Program-made: the position numbers and the translations under genes
Source: Spirochaeta cellobiosiphila DSM 17781
GTDB taxonomy: Bacteria > Spirochaetota > Spirochaetia > DSM-17781
Direction: 5' to 3'
DNA: 64,000 nt
Assembly (NCBI RefSeq): GCF_000426705.1
Contig: NZ_KE384555.1
Span: 442,117 to 506,116 of the forward strand
Shown here: in pieces, positions 1 through 8,024 of the stretch
Numbering within the stretch: the stretch's first letter is position 1
Layout: every line of letters starts with the position of its first letter
The notes under the pieces: model-generated
Seen by the model: the letters and a program-made list of their open reading frames with translations, nothing else
What the model was told of the DNA's origin: nothing
Database searches by the model: none

Positions 1-158
1 AACCTGCCAACACTAATGGTAGGAGGACTCCACCCATAAAGACGGAATCTTGGAATATGATCTATGGAATATTCATCTATCATTTGCTGATCAAAGTCCA
101 TATTAAATTGACCCAGACTGGGGTTATGCTCAATTATTTGCCATTCTTGTTTGTTCAT
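1..158 (-). CDS. Lipoate-protein ligase A family protein (N-terminal part, cut by window start)
   Basis: The reverse strand reads an open frame from an ATG at 158 to the window edge, giving about 52 residues. They begin MNKQEWQIIEH and contain FNMDFDQQMIDEY followed by RFRLYGWSPPTISVGR. The pattern of a short first strand, an N-M-x-x-D helix and then R(F/L)YGWSPPxxSxGR is the N-terminal signature of lipoate-protein ligase / octanoyltransferase (BPL/LPL fold) enzymes, which attach lipoyl groups to E2 and H proteins in the cytoplasm. The catalytic lysine lies outside the window, so ligase and octanoyltransferase cannot be told apart. The gene lies 57 bases downstream of the adenine methyltransferase on the same strand and may be co-transcribed with it. 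No clear Shine-Dalgarno sequence is visible. Confidence 0.72.
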   Translation of the reverse strand, partial: MNKQEWQIIEHNPSLGQFNMDFDQQMIDEYSIDHIPRFRLYGWSPPTISVGR

Positions 159-215
159 AACAGTAAGATACTAGTAGTATTATGGGTATTCAAGGTATAT
201 ATCAGACCACAATTG

Positions 216-1928
216 TCACCCATTAAATCTAAGTTGAGCAATGGCTTCAACTTCTTTAAAGCTTTCCTGAAGGTCTTCCCATTGAGAACCTGAAAAGGAT
301 TTAACAAGGTCATCCATGGTAGCTTCAAAAACATCACGGTACTTTTTAAAGGCGAATTTCCTTAAGACCTGAACGAGTCGTTTCTTTAATGTTTTGTGAT
401 AAGAAATGTGACTGGTCATTAACAAAGCTTTAAGGACATAGCATTCTTCCTGATGGTCTTGACAGCTCACTCTTTGAACACGTTCCTGTAAGTCTTTCAG
501 CTCCTCCAGAGTTAATGTCTTTAAGTCTGGTTCCTCTGCTATTTTATAACTCAGGACACATTTTAATAAGGGAAGCTTAGGGTGTAGTTTTATCTGGTCC
601 TTTTCGTCCGTAGGAAATTCATCCTTCAATCGGTTGGGCACCATAGGGTTCCTGAGGGACTGGGCAATATTCCGTTCCAGTATGAACCGATCTATTGAAG
701 CTTTGTCATACTTTCCCGGCCGTTCTTTGCAATCTACAGCAAGGAGAATTTCCATATTATTATTCTTACGTTGAAGAGACTGCTTCCCCCCCCTGTAAAG
801 AATGTAATCCTTCAGATATAACTCTGTTTTCCCTTTCTGGTTTAACATTTCATAGAGCTGTTCAAAAGGAATGATTCCTTCCGTATTATAACTGAGTAAT
901 ATCCATCGGGAGTCGATCTTATCCAATAGATCAGCAAAGGCTTTCGGTGCTGTTTTCCTGTAACAGAATGGACTTTTGGTTTTTACCCAATCTTTTCTGA
1001 TTCCCGCTTTTTCCTTTAAACGGCCCTCTTCATTTAGGGAAAGAGGAACAGGTTTTTTATCCCATAAAGCTACCGTATTCAGGATATGATAATTACTCCC
1101 ATATTGGTGGGTGTTATAAGGAGGGTCTAAATAACAGATATCGCCAGAATATTGTCTTACAAAATCTTGTGCATCTAATCCTGATACGAAGGAAGAAGCT
1201 TTACTATCAGTAAGATAGGGGATCTCCAATTCCATAGCTTTCATAATCCTGGAGAGAGCATCCTTACCATGACCTCCAAAGCCTTTATGAAAAGCTTTAA
1301 AAACCCCATTTGTATTAGAATGGGTGGATACTTCATAGATTAAACTGGATAGAAGTATTTCCTTTTCCTTGAGAGCTATACCTTGCTGTTCCCCAGGATA
1401 CCATTCTTCTATTTGTTCTCTGACTCTATCAATAAAGAGACCATTCTCTGCTGTAAAAAACAATCGTTCAATGTGATAGTCTGCTGACTCCGTTACTTCT
1501 GGAGCATAATAACGACTCATATAGGGAATCACATCATTAGTTAATTGATTCAGATACTGGAAGACCTTTTTAATGCCCCCTTTATCTTGATAGAATGATT
1601 TTAACTCTGATTTGTTTACAGCTAAATGAGCCCGATTAACAATCTGTGCATAGAGTTCCCAATCATTGGCATAGACCTGGAATCCAAGATAACGGGCTAA
1701 ACGTGATACGGCTCCTGAACCAGCAAAGGGATCAAGGAAGGTCATTCCCGGTCTAAAATGCAGAGTGTGAAATACTTCTGTCAAAAACCCCTGTAAGGCT
1801 CTCTTATTGCCAATGTAGGCTATGAGCTGTTTTGTGAGGAAGGGGTCATCTGGTAAATTCCCCTCGGGGAAAGTCATTTTATGCCACAAGCGCTTTGAAT
1901 GCTCCTTATAGGTATTGCTGAATTTCAT
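216..1928 (-). CDS. D12-class N6-adenine DNA methyltransferase (solitary)
   Basis: This 570-residue protein should transfer a methyl group from S-adenosylmethionine to adenine N6 in DNA. The Dam/D12 order of motifs is clear: IGNKR near residues 39-43, the SAM-binding motif DPFAGSG at 66-72, then the catalytic DPPYNTHQYGSNYH near 267. Family members of the Dam type are usually about 260-300 residues. This one has a large insert between the two motifs and about 170 extra C-terminal residues that I cannot assign; they may help recognise the target or may carry another function. No restriction endonuclease gene is adjacent, so it looks like an orphan methyltransferase. It is divergent from murE with only 23 bases between the start codons, so at least one promoter must overlap coding sequence. 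An internal ATG at residue 18 is an alternative start. Confidence 0.85.
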   Translation of the reverse strand: MKFSNTYKEHSKRLWHKMTFPEGNLPDDPFLTKQLIAYIGNKRALQGFLTEVFHTLHFRPGMTFLDPFAGSGAVSRLARYLGFQVYANDWELYAQIVNRAHLAVNKSELKSFYQDKGGIKKVFQYLNQLTNDVIPYMSRYYAPEVTESADYHIERLFFTAENGLFIDRVREQIEEWYPGEQQGIALKEKEILLSSLIYEVSTHSNTNGVFKAFHKGFGGHGKDALSRIMKAMELEIPYLTDSKASSFVSGLDAQDFVRQYSGDICYLDPPYNTHQYGSNYHILNTVALWDKKPVPLSLNEEGRLKEKAGIRKDWVKTKSPFCYRKTAPKAFADLLDKIDSRWILLSYNTEGIIPFEQLYEMLNQKGKTELYLKDYILYRGGKQSLQRKNNNMEILLAVDCKERPGKYDKASIDRFILERNIAQSLRNPMVPNRLKDEFPTDEKDQIKLHPKLPLLKCVLSYKIAEEPDLKTLTLEELKDLQERVQRVSCQDHQEECYVLKALLMTSHISYHKTLKKRLVQVLRKFAFKKYRDVFEATMDDLVKSFSGSQWEDLQESFKEVEAIAQLRFNG

Positions 1929-1951
1929 AAGCCTTGCTAATCTAAAGCCTC

Positions 1952-3466
1952 ATGGAAAAGTCAGTAGTAGATATAATCAAATCAATAAAGATAATTCACA
2001 TCCAAGGTCCGGAAAATACTTTGGTTAACTCATTAATATATGATTCAAGGGATGTTATCCAGGGAAGCTTGTTTTTTGCTTTAGAAGGAATACATACCGA
2101 TGGTCATAAATATGTAGAGCAAGCTTTGGAAAAAGGGGCTACAGCCGTTATCCATTCCCAGGAATTAGCTTACTATAACCCGAAAATTCTCTATGTAAAA
2201 GTACCTAATACACGAAAAGCTTTATCACCCCTCGCTTCAGCCTTTTATGATTATCCATCACAGAAACTCAAAGTCTTAGGAGTTACAGGAACTGACGGAA
2301 AAAGTACGACTGTTAACCTTTGTCACCAATTACTCCAATTAGCAGGTAAAAAGTCAGGGCTTATCTCAACAGTACAATTTCAAATAGGCGATAATATTGA
2401 GAAAAATGCACTTCGTCAATCTACACCGGAAGCCTCTGAGATTCATAAATATCTTTATCAAATGCTGGAAAATGGTAAGGAATATGCAGTGGTTGAATCT
2501 ACAAGTCATGGACTGGCAGAGAGTAATAACCGTTTAGGGGATGTCGATTACGACGGAGTAGCCTATACTAATGTTACTCAGGAACATCTAGAATTTCACG
2601 GAACCCTTGAACAATATAGGAAAGACAAAAGTCGCCTCTTTATGTTCTTGGACAAATCCACAAATAGTGAAAGCTTTGGTGTAATAAATCTGGATGATCC
2701 TCATCATGAACTATTCAAAAGCGCGACGACTCATAAAGTATTCAGCTATAGCATTAAAGATTCAAGTGCAGACTTGTTTGCTTCCCTTGTAAAAGAAGAT
2801 CCTTCAGGTACAGATCTAAAGATTGTTTGGAAGGGAGAATCGTCCTCTTGCCGATTAAACATTCCCCAGTCCTTTAATGTGGAGAACCTCTTAGCTTGTT
2901 TGCTATTAGTGTCAGGGATTCTAGAAATCAATCCCTTGGATTTAATACCATTTGTACCAAACTTAGAAGCGGTCAAAGGAAGAATGTGCCCCATTAAAGC
3001 AGGACAGGACTTTCATGTTATTGTGGATTATGCTCATACTCCGGGATCTTTTGAAAGGGTGTTTCCCGATGTCAAAAACAAGACCACCGGTAGATTATTT
3101 TTGGTTTTTGGTTCGGCTGGTGAACGGGATCTGGAAAAGAGACCCAAACAGGGAGAAATAGCCAGCAGATATGCTGACAAAATCTTCTTAACGGATGAAG
3201 ACCCTCGTCTGGAAGATTCCATGAAGATCATCAAAGATATTCAAGCGGGATGTCCCCATCTTATTGAAAATGAACAAATATTCCTGATTCCAAATCGAGA
3301 GGAAGCTTTTAAAAAGGCCTTTTCACTCGCTAGATCAGGGGATACCATATTATTGTTAGGAAAGGGTCATGAAAGTAATATCATTCAAAAAGATGGACCT
3401 CACCCATGGGATGAAATCGAAACGGCTTATTCTGCTCTCGCTTCTATGGGTTATACAAAGTCATAG
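1952..3466 (+). CDS. murE: UDP-N-acetylmuramoyl-tripeptide synthetase MurE
   Basis: MurE adds the diamino acid to UDP-MurNAc-L-Ala-D-Glu in peptidoglycan synthesis, using ATP. The 504 residues show the Mur ligase layout: an N-terminal UDP-binding domain (YDSRDVIQGSLFFAL), the ATP loop GVTGTDGKSTT near residue 110, the central NVTQEHLEFHGT motif, and the C-terminal domain with VDYAHTPGS, FGSAGERD and LLGKGHE. The position that reads DNPR in meso-diaminopimelate-specific enzymes reads EDPR here (residues 416-419). The change of Asn to Asp suggests a different diamino acid; L-ornithine, typical of spirochaete walls, or lysine would fit. ddl follows one gene later, which makes this a small cell-wall cluster. 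The end of the frame overlaps the start of the next gene by 56 bases. Confidence 0.93.
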   Translation: MEKSVVDIIKSIKIIHIQGPENTLVNSLIYDSRDVIQGSLFFALEGIHTDGHKYVEQALEKGATAVIHSQELAYYNPKILYVKVPNTRKALSPLASAFYDYPSQKLKVLGVTGTDGKSTTVNLCHQLLQLAGKKSGLISTVQFQIGDNIEKNALRQSTPEASEIHKYLYQMLENGKEYAVVESTSHGLAESNNRLGDVDYDGVAYTNVTQEHLEFHGTLEQYRKDKSRLFMFLDKSTNSESFGVINLDDPHHELFKSATTHKVFSYSIKDSSADLFASLVKEDPSGTDLKIVWKGESSSCRLNIPQSFNVENLLACLLLVSGILEINPLDLIPFVPNLEAVKGRMCPIKAGQDFHVIVDYAHTPGSFERVFPDVKNKTTGRLFLVFGSAGERDLEKRPKQGEIASRYADKIFLTDEDPRLEDSMKIIKDIQAGCPHLIENEQIFLIPNREEAFKKAFSLARSGDTILLLGKGHESNIIQKDGPHPWDEIETAYSALASMGYTKS

Positions 3467-4457
3467 CTTAGCCTTTGGACAGGATACTCAGTATTTTGGC
3501 TTCAGCAAAACAGATCAGGGGTATGAAATTCTAACAAACAGGGGCCCCTTCCTGATAGATGAAAAGGGTGATATTACAGAAAAGGGCCTCTTACTGAATG
3601 AGGAAGCTCGTCGTCAAAACCTTTCCTTCGAAAAAATAGGACAATCTAAACTGGAGTTTATTCTCGATCAACAAAGATACCTTTGGGACAATAGTCTTTT
3701 TATCTATAAAAATTATCCCTTAACAACTAATGAAGTAACCTTAGATAAGGTTCATTTCCAATGGAAACACCAAACAGAAGATAAGATAGTATATCTTCCC
3801 TTTCTAAACTTATCTGATCAATTAGTTTCATGGGATAATGAGAGAATAATTATCTTGCGCCTCGGAAAACTCTATGCCATTGATTGGCAAGGTAATATTC
3901 TTGACCATAAAGAAGTAAATAATTATGACTTTCTTGCTGACTATGATACGGATCATAAAGAGTGGTTTGTACTCTACAAAAGCACTCAAACCATTGTTAG
4001 TGACAAAGGCAGTTTAGACATTAGTCATAGATTAGATATGACCTTGCCAAGACTAGAAACATGGAATGAGGTTATAAAATTATCCTATAAGAAGCTCAAC
4101 TATCCACTTAGCTATAATCTTCTTCTACAAGGAATCGATAATATCAAAAGGGAGGTAACCAATGGACAACTGGAGCCCTCTACAACCTCCTATTACACAC
4201 CATGGTCTTATTTAAAAACAAAAATAGAATTCAGTTTTAATGCTGGCGATTACATAATAGAAGATAAAGATACCCATTGGATTATTAATTTTCCTGAGGA
4301 TAATTTACCCTTAAGTATCTTGATGAAATCAACGGGAAGTCAAACAAAAGAACGAAAGATAGAACAAGCCACATTTGAGATTAGTAAAACAGACAGCCCA
4401 ATGTTTATTGTCATTAAGACACAAACAAATGAGTACTGGGAATCCTTTACTCCCTAA
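3411..4457 (+). CDS. Exported protein of unknown function between murE and ddl
   Basis: I do not recognise this 348-residue protein. I place the start at the ATG at 3411, because it begins with a lysine-arginine n-region, a hydrophobic stretch (LILLSLLWVIQ) and a likely signal peptidase site after SLAFG, followed by a soluble chain. An upstream in-frame ATG at 3369 would bury that signal sequence. The gene therefore starts 56 bases inside the end of murE in another frame, which suggests translational coupling. The mature part contains repeated short strand-like segments with aromatic residues (for example QYFGFSKT, FIYKNYPL, WQGNILDHKEV), as in beta-propeller or WD-like periplasmic proteins, but I see no diagnostic motif. 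Its position between murE and ddl suggests an envelope role; that is inference only. Confidence 0.7.
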   Translation: MKSKRLILLSLLWVIQSHSLAFGQDTQYFGFSKTDQGYEILTNRGPFLIDEKGDITEKGLLLNEEARRQNLSFEKIGQSKLEFILDQQRYLWDNSLFIYKNYPLTTNEVTLDKVHFQWKHQTEDKIVYLPFLNLSDQLVSWDNERIIILRLGKLYAIDWQGNILDHKEVNNYDFLADYDTDHKEWFVLYKSTQTIVSDKGSLDISHRLDMTLPRLETWNEVIKLSYKKLNYPLSYNLLLQGIDNIKREVTNGQLEPSTTSYYTPWSYLKTKIEFSFNAGDYIIEDKDTHWIINFPEDNLPLSILMKSTGSQTKERKIEQATFEISKTDSPMFIVIKTQTNEYWESFTP

Positions 4458-4494
4458 GCTTGCCAAATCCTTTCATGCATGCTAAAAATTCAGA

Positions 4495-5568
4495 ATGAAG
4501 AAAAAGAATATTGCCCTCTTATATGGTGGCAAAAGCGGTGAACATGAAGTATCACTCAGATCAGGTGCTTCTATTGGGTTAAACTTGGATTTGAATAAAT
4601 ATGACCTAACCCTTATTGGAATCAACAAACAAGGTTTTTGGTTCCTACAACCACCCTTAGATAAAGATAAAGTACAACAGACAAAGAAACTAGAAGTTAG
4701 AGAAGAGAACAAACTATCCATATTCCCTGGTGAAGGCATCTATTTAGGAGAGGACAAGCTCCCTATCGACTTTGTCTTTCCCATTGTCCATGGGACTTTT
4801 GGTGAGGATGGCCGCCTTCAAGGTTTATTGGAAATGGCTGGTCTGCCCTATGCGGGCGCTGGTGTACTAGGTAGTGCTATAGGAATGGATAAAGATAGGG
4901 TCAAAGCAGTGTGGACCGAAGCAACCCTTCCTGTAGTTCCCTATTTAGCCTTCTACCAGTATCAAAGTGCCGACTCAAAAGCAAAGGCTGTAAAAGACTG
5001 GGGATTCCCCCTCTTTATCAAACCAACCTGTGCTGGTAGTTCTGTTGGTGTGTCGAGAGCTGATACAGAAAAGGAACTGGACCAAGCTGTAGCAAAGGCT
5101 TTTCAATTTGACCGAAAAATCATGATAGAACCATGTGTTAATGCCCGGGAAATCGAATGTTCTGTACTAGGTAATGAACTCCCTGAAGTTTTTGTACCAG
5201 GGGAAATCGTACCCACAGGTCACAGCTTCTATGATTATGAAGCCAAATATATCGATCCAGATGGAGCTACTTTACTGATACCTGCTCCTTTAACAGAGAC
5301 TCAAACGATAGAAGTAAAGCAATTGGCTTTAAAAGCCTACAAAACAGCCCAGTGTAGAGGTTTTGCAAGAGTAGACTTTTTCCTGGATAAAGAAACAGAG
5401 ACCTTTCAATTGAATGAAATCAATACCCTGCCCGGTTTTACCGAAATAAGTATGTATAGCATGTTGGCAAAAGCCTCAGGTGTAGAGTATTCCGATCTAT
5501 TAAATAGAATCATTGAAGCGGGAATTGCTGTATATAATGAGGAAAAAAACTTGATCTATAGTCTATAA
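4495..5568 (+). CDS. ddl: D-alanine--D-alanine ligase
   Basis: The 357-residue protein makes the D-Ala-D-Ala dipeptide for peptidoglycan in an ATP-dependent reaction. It carries the ATP-grasp family signatures in order: LYGGKSGEHEVSLRSG at the N-terminus, HGTFGEDGRLQGLLEMAGLPYAGAGV near residues 97-122, the ATP-binding FIKPTCAGSSVGVSRA, the EIECSVLGN strand, and the metal-binding QLNEINTLPGFTEISMY near the C-terminus. All expected Arg, Glu and Asn residues of the active site appear present and the length is normal. It sits 37 bases after the exported protein and 7 bases before the DnaJ-related gene, so these probably form one plus-strand transcription unit beginning at murE. Confidence 0.95.
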   Translation: MKKKNIALLYGGKSGEHEVSLRSGASIGLNLDLNKYDLTLIGINKQGFWFLQPPLDKDKVQQTKKLEVREENKLSIFPGEGIYLGEDKLPIDFVFPIVHGTFGEDGRLQGLLEMAGLPYAGAGVLGSAIGMDKDRVKAVWTEATLPVVPYLAFYQYQSADSKAKAVKDWGFPLFIKPTCAGSSVGVSRADTEKELDQAVAKAFQFDRKIMIEPCVNAREIECSVLGNELPEVFVPGEIVPTGHSFYDYEAKYIDPDGATLLIPAPLTETQTIEVKQLALKAYKTAQCRGFARVDFFLDKETETFQLNEINTLPGFTEISMYSMLAKASGVEYSDLLNRIIEAGIAVYNEEKNLIYSL

Positions 5569-5575
5569 TTACTTT

Positions 5576-6235
5576 ATGGATGTAGCCAATACAGTAGATC
5601 TAAACCTACTTAAGGGGATATTGGAAAACACCCAAACCCCACTCTATGAATCACAATTGCTTAATAAAGTGTTCACAGACCCTGTGAACACTTTTGATGC
5701 TCTGGAACTATATCAGTGTCATTTCCTTTTATTTCATAATCTATATAAACTCCAAACAGAATATTATAAGGAAAGTAAATACCTTCATATACATTTCATG
5801 CGTATCAATCTTTTGCACTTTCCCCAGAAAGGAAATTGCCGGCATTATGATGACAACCTGGGAGCATTTTGTAATACCCCCTGTGAAGGCTCCTATTGTG
5901 ATTTTCATGGTCAGCAGTATGATGATATATCATTAGAAAGACTGTCTCTCAAATATTTTTATCTGGATCCCAGTAACTATGATGCTTTAACAAAGGAAAC
6001 AGCTGAAAGCTTTCTACGGGGGACATGGGAAGTCCTGGCCAATTATGAAGCCATTGAGAAATCAAGGAAACTACTTGAGCTACCCCAGTGCTTTGATGAT
6101 ATTATGCTTAAACATCAATTTAGGAACTTAACAAAATTATGTCATCCTGATGTCAGTCCAGGAAAGGAAGAAAGGTTTAAACGAATCAATAATGCCTATA
6201 GGCAATTGTTGCGCTATGTTGAATCAAAAAAATGA
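5576..6235 (+). CDS. DnaJ-related protein with C-terminal J domain
   Basis: The protein has 219 residues. The first 150 match the pattern of the DNAJ_related N-terminal family (PF12339 as I know it): YESQLLNKV, then CHFLLFHNLYKLQ, LHIHFMRINL and LKYFYLDPSNY. The last 50 residues form a J domain remnant, KHQFRNLTKLCHPDVSPGKEERFKRINNAYRQL, with the HPD tripeptide that stimulates Hsp70 ATPase. In the middle is a Cys/His cluster, CxH-x8-C-x3-C-x4-C-x2-H, between residues of about 85 and 110, which could bind zinc and which I do not remember as standard for the family. It is therefore likely a specialised Hsp70 co-chaperone in the cytoplasm. The stop codon overlaps the cobS start (ATGA), so the two are translationally coupled. 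Confidence 0.75.
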   Translation: MDVANTVDLNLLKGILENTQTPLYESQLLNKVFTDPVNTFDALELYQCHFLLFHNLYKLQTEYYKESKYLHIHFMRINLLHFPQKGNCRHYDDNLGAFCNTPCEGSYCDFHGQQYDDISLERLSLKYFYLDPSNYDALTKETAESFLRGTWEVLANYEAIEKSRKLLELPQCFDDIMLKHQFRNLTKLCHPDVSPGKEERFKRINNAYRQLLRYVESKK

Positions 6236-7005
6236 ACAAACTTCTGTTAGCTATACAATTCTATACACGGATACCCATTCCTTTTGCTCTCAATTATTCG
6301 AAGGAAGAAACAAAACGAGCTACAAAATACCTTTCCCTCATAGGCTTAATACCTGCATTGGTAATGATTCTTACCTATCATATCTCATTAATCATATTAA
6401 ATACCTGGTCTTCCTTAATACTCTCGTTAATAACATCAACTCTAGTCACAGGAGCTTTTCATGAAGATGGGTTCATTGATAGTCTAGATGGATTAGGCGG
6501 TGGTTGGACCAAAGAAGATAAGCTCAAGATCATGAAAGACAGTCGGGTGGGTTCCTATGGACTCATAGGATATGTCCTTATGATCTTGCTAAAACTATCA
6601 TTGTATGCACAGATTAAGGAAAACATCCTGGCTTATTCCTTTATTTTAGTTTCAGTTTTAGCCAGACAAGTACCCATCACCCTCACACGTTTCTTGAATT
6701 ATGTTCGAGGAGATGAAACCAGCAAAAGCAATCAATATATAGATAAATTAAGCTTCGTAGATCATGGAACAGCATGGGTCATAACAATACTAATCTCCCT
6801 GGGAGCCTGGCAGGTTCTACTGAAAGGCCAACATTTTCTGTTGCTGCTTCCTATTATTACTTTGATAGTTTTGATTATCCTGATTGCTTTTTATTACAAG
6901 AAACAACTAGGAGGATATACGGGAGATCTGCTAGGAGCTTCAGAACAGATATCCGAGATATACATACTGCTTAGTATCATAAGTATCACTCATTTCTTTT
7001 ATTAA
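6232..7005 (+). CDS. cobS: Adenosylcobinamide-GDP ribazoletransferase (cobalamin synthase)
   Basis: CobS joins adenosylcobinamide-GDP to alpha-ribazole in the last steps of cobalamin assembly and is a membrane enzyme. The 257 residues contain the family hallmarks: the N-terminal FYTRIPIPF, then the conserved GAFHEDGFIDSLDGLGGGWTKEDKLKIMKDSRVGSYG-type loop (given here in part: HEDGFIDSLDGL and DSRVGSYG), several hydrophobic segments, and the C-terminal GGYTGDLLGASEQISE with its acidic metal-binding residues. No other cobalamin gene is present in the window, so the cell may salvage corrinoids or keep the remaining genes elsewhere. The ATG overlaps the upstream stop by four bases. The 3' end overlaps the convergent lysophospholipase gene by 20 bases. 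Confidence 0.92.
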   Translation: MNKLLLAIQFYTRIPIPFALNYSKEETKRATKYLSLIGLIPALVMILTYHISLIILNTWSSLILSLITSTLVTGAFHEDGFIDSLDGLGGGWTKEDKLKIMKDSRVGSYGLIGYVLMILLKLSLYAQIKENILAYSFILVSVLARQVPITLTRFLNYVRGDETSKSNQYIDKLSFVDHGTAWVITILISLGAWQVLLKGQHFLLLLPIITLIVLIILIAFYYKKQLGGYTGDLLGASEQISEIYILLSIISITHFFY

Positions 7006-7921
7006 GATCTGTAATCCAGGTATAAACATCCTGATAGACCGCTTCTTTAAACACCTCATTCAGAATCTCATGACGTCCCCCATCATATAATTTGAGTGTA
7101 ACATTCCGGACACCATTGTTTTGTAGAAATTGTTTTAGTCTGGGCAGCCCCTTACCATGTTCTCCTAAGGGATCATCCGCTCCTCCAATTATCATAATGG
7201 GAAGATGGGAAGGATAGGATTTTACAGTTCCTTTCTTACTGATCAGAGTTACTAGTTGACTCAATTCATGAAAAAAGCCGGAGGTGGGCAGGGTCCCACA
7301 ATAAGGATCTTTTATATATTGTTCAACGACTTCTGGATCAGAGCAAATCCAATCAAAGTCTGTCTTAACATTCTCATACTTGCTGTTATAGTTAGTGAAA
7401 GCCATTGTATTAAGAAATTTGTCACGCCTATAACCATGATCCTTTAGACGACGGAACTTCGCAATTATCATGCCTAACCATCCACGAAGCAAATCCGGCG
7501 CACTGGAACCACAAATGATGGCACCTGCAATGGTATCACCATATGACTTTAAATACGCTCGTAGTATAAAAGAACCCATACTATGACCTAAAACATAGAG
7601 AGGCAAATGGGGATGCCGGTCTTTTATCCACTGGGATACTTCATATTCATCATGAACCAGATTATGAGAGTCACCACGATTAAGATGGCCCAACTCCCCA
7701 TCCTCTGAAACAGAGTTACCATGCCCTCGATGGTCATCAGCAACAACTACATATCCCTTTGAAGAAAAATACTCACCTATGGCCGTATATCTTAGACTAT
7801 GATCTCCCATTCCATGAATAACTTGAAGAATACCTTTGGCTTCTCCCTCATTAGGCATCCACACATTAAGATTAAGTTGAGTGCGGTCTGTAAGGGTGAT
7901 TTTTTGATTTTTTTCCATCAT
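6986..7921 (-). CDS. Alpha/beta hydrolase, lysophospholipase / monoacylglycerol lipase type
   Basis: The 311-residue protein belongs to the serine hydrolases that cleave monoacylglycerols or lysophospholipids. It has the oxyanion-hole motif HGMGDHSLRY near residue 36, the DDHRGHGNS loop near 62-70, and the nucleophile elbow GHSMGS with Ser114. It also has the acid loop IIGGADDPLGEHGKGL and the final GGRHEILNE, which carries the catalytic His. It has no signal peptide, so it is cytoplasmic or peripherally bound. The tail overlaps cobS in convergent orientation. The exact lipid substrate cannot be read from sequence. Confidence 0.87.
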   Translation of the reverse strand: MMEKNQKITLTDRTQLNLNVWMPNEGEAKGILQVIHGMGDHSLRYTAIGEYFSSKGYVVVADDHRGHGNSVSEDGELGHLNRGDSHNLVHDEYEVSQWIKDRHPHLPLYVLGHSMGSFILRAYLKSYGDTIAGAIICGSSAPDLLRGWLGMIIAKFRRLKDHGYRRDKFLNTMAFTNYNSKYENVKTDFDWICSDPEVVEQYIKDPYCGTLPTSGFFHELSQLVTLISKKGTVKSYPSHLPIMIIGGADDPLGEHGKGLPRLKQFLQNNGVRNVTLKLYDGGRHEILNEVFKEAVYQDVYTWITDLNKRNE

Positions 7922-7960
7922 ATGCTAACAATACTCAGGGGACATTCTCAGGTCAATGGC

Positions 7961-8002
7961 AAAAAAAAGCTGTTGCCAAGCTTCATGAGCTTTAGCAACA
8001 GC
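7961..8002 (-). terminator. Rho-independent terminator of the pectinase gene
   Basis: On the minus strand, just after the stop codon of the pectinolytic gene, the arms GCTGTTGC (8002-7995) and GCAACAGC (7976-7969) enclose an inner AGCT/AGCT pairing. They are followed directly by a run of eight T residues (7968-7961). This is a textbook intrinsic terminator. Confidence 0.9.
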
Positions 8003-8024
8003 CCTATCAATATCTAATGAATGA

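Noticed and set aside
57..293. Open frame of 78 codons on the plus strand at the window start
   Set aside because: It lies opposite the lipoate ligase and methyltransferase genes, has no ribosome site and no recognisable protein features.
216..1928. Restriction-modification system
   Set aside because: Only the methyltransferase is visible; both neighbours are housekeeping genes and no nuclease motif was seen.
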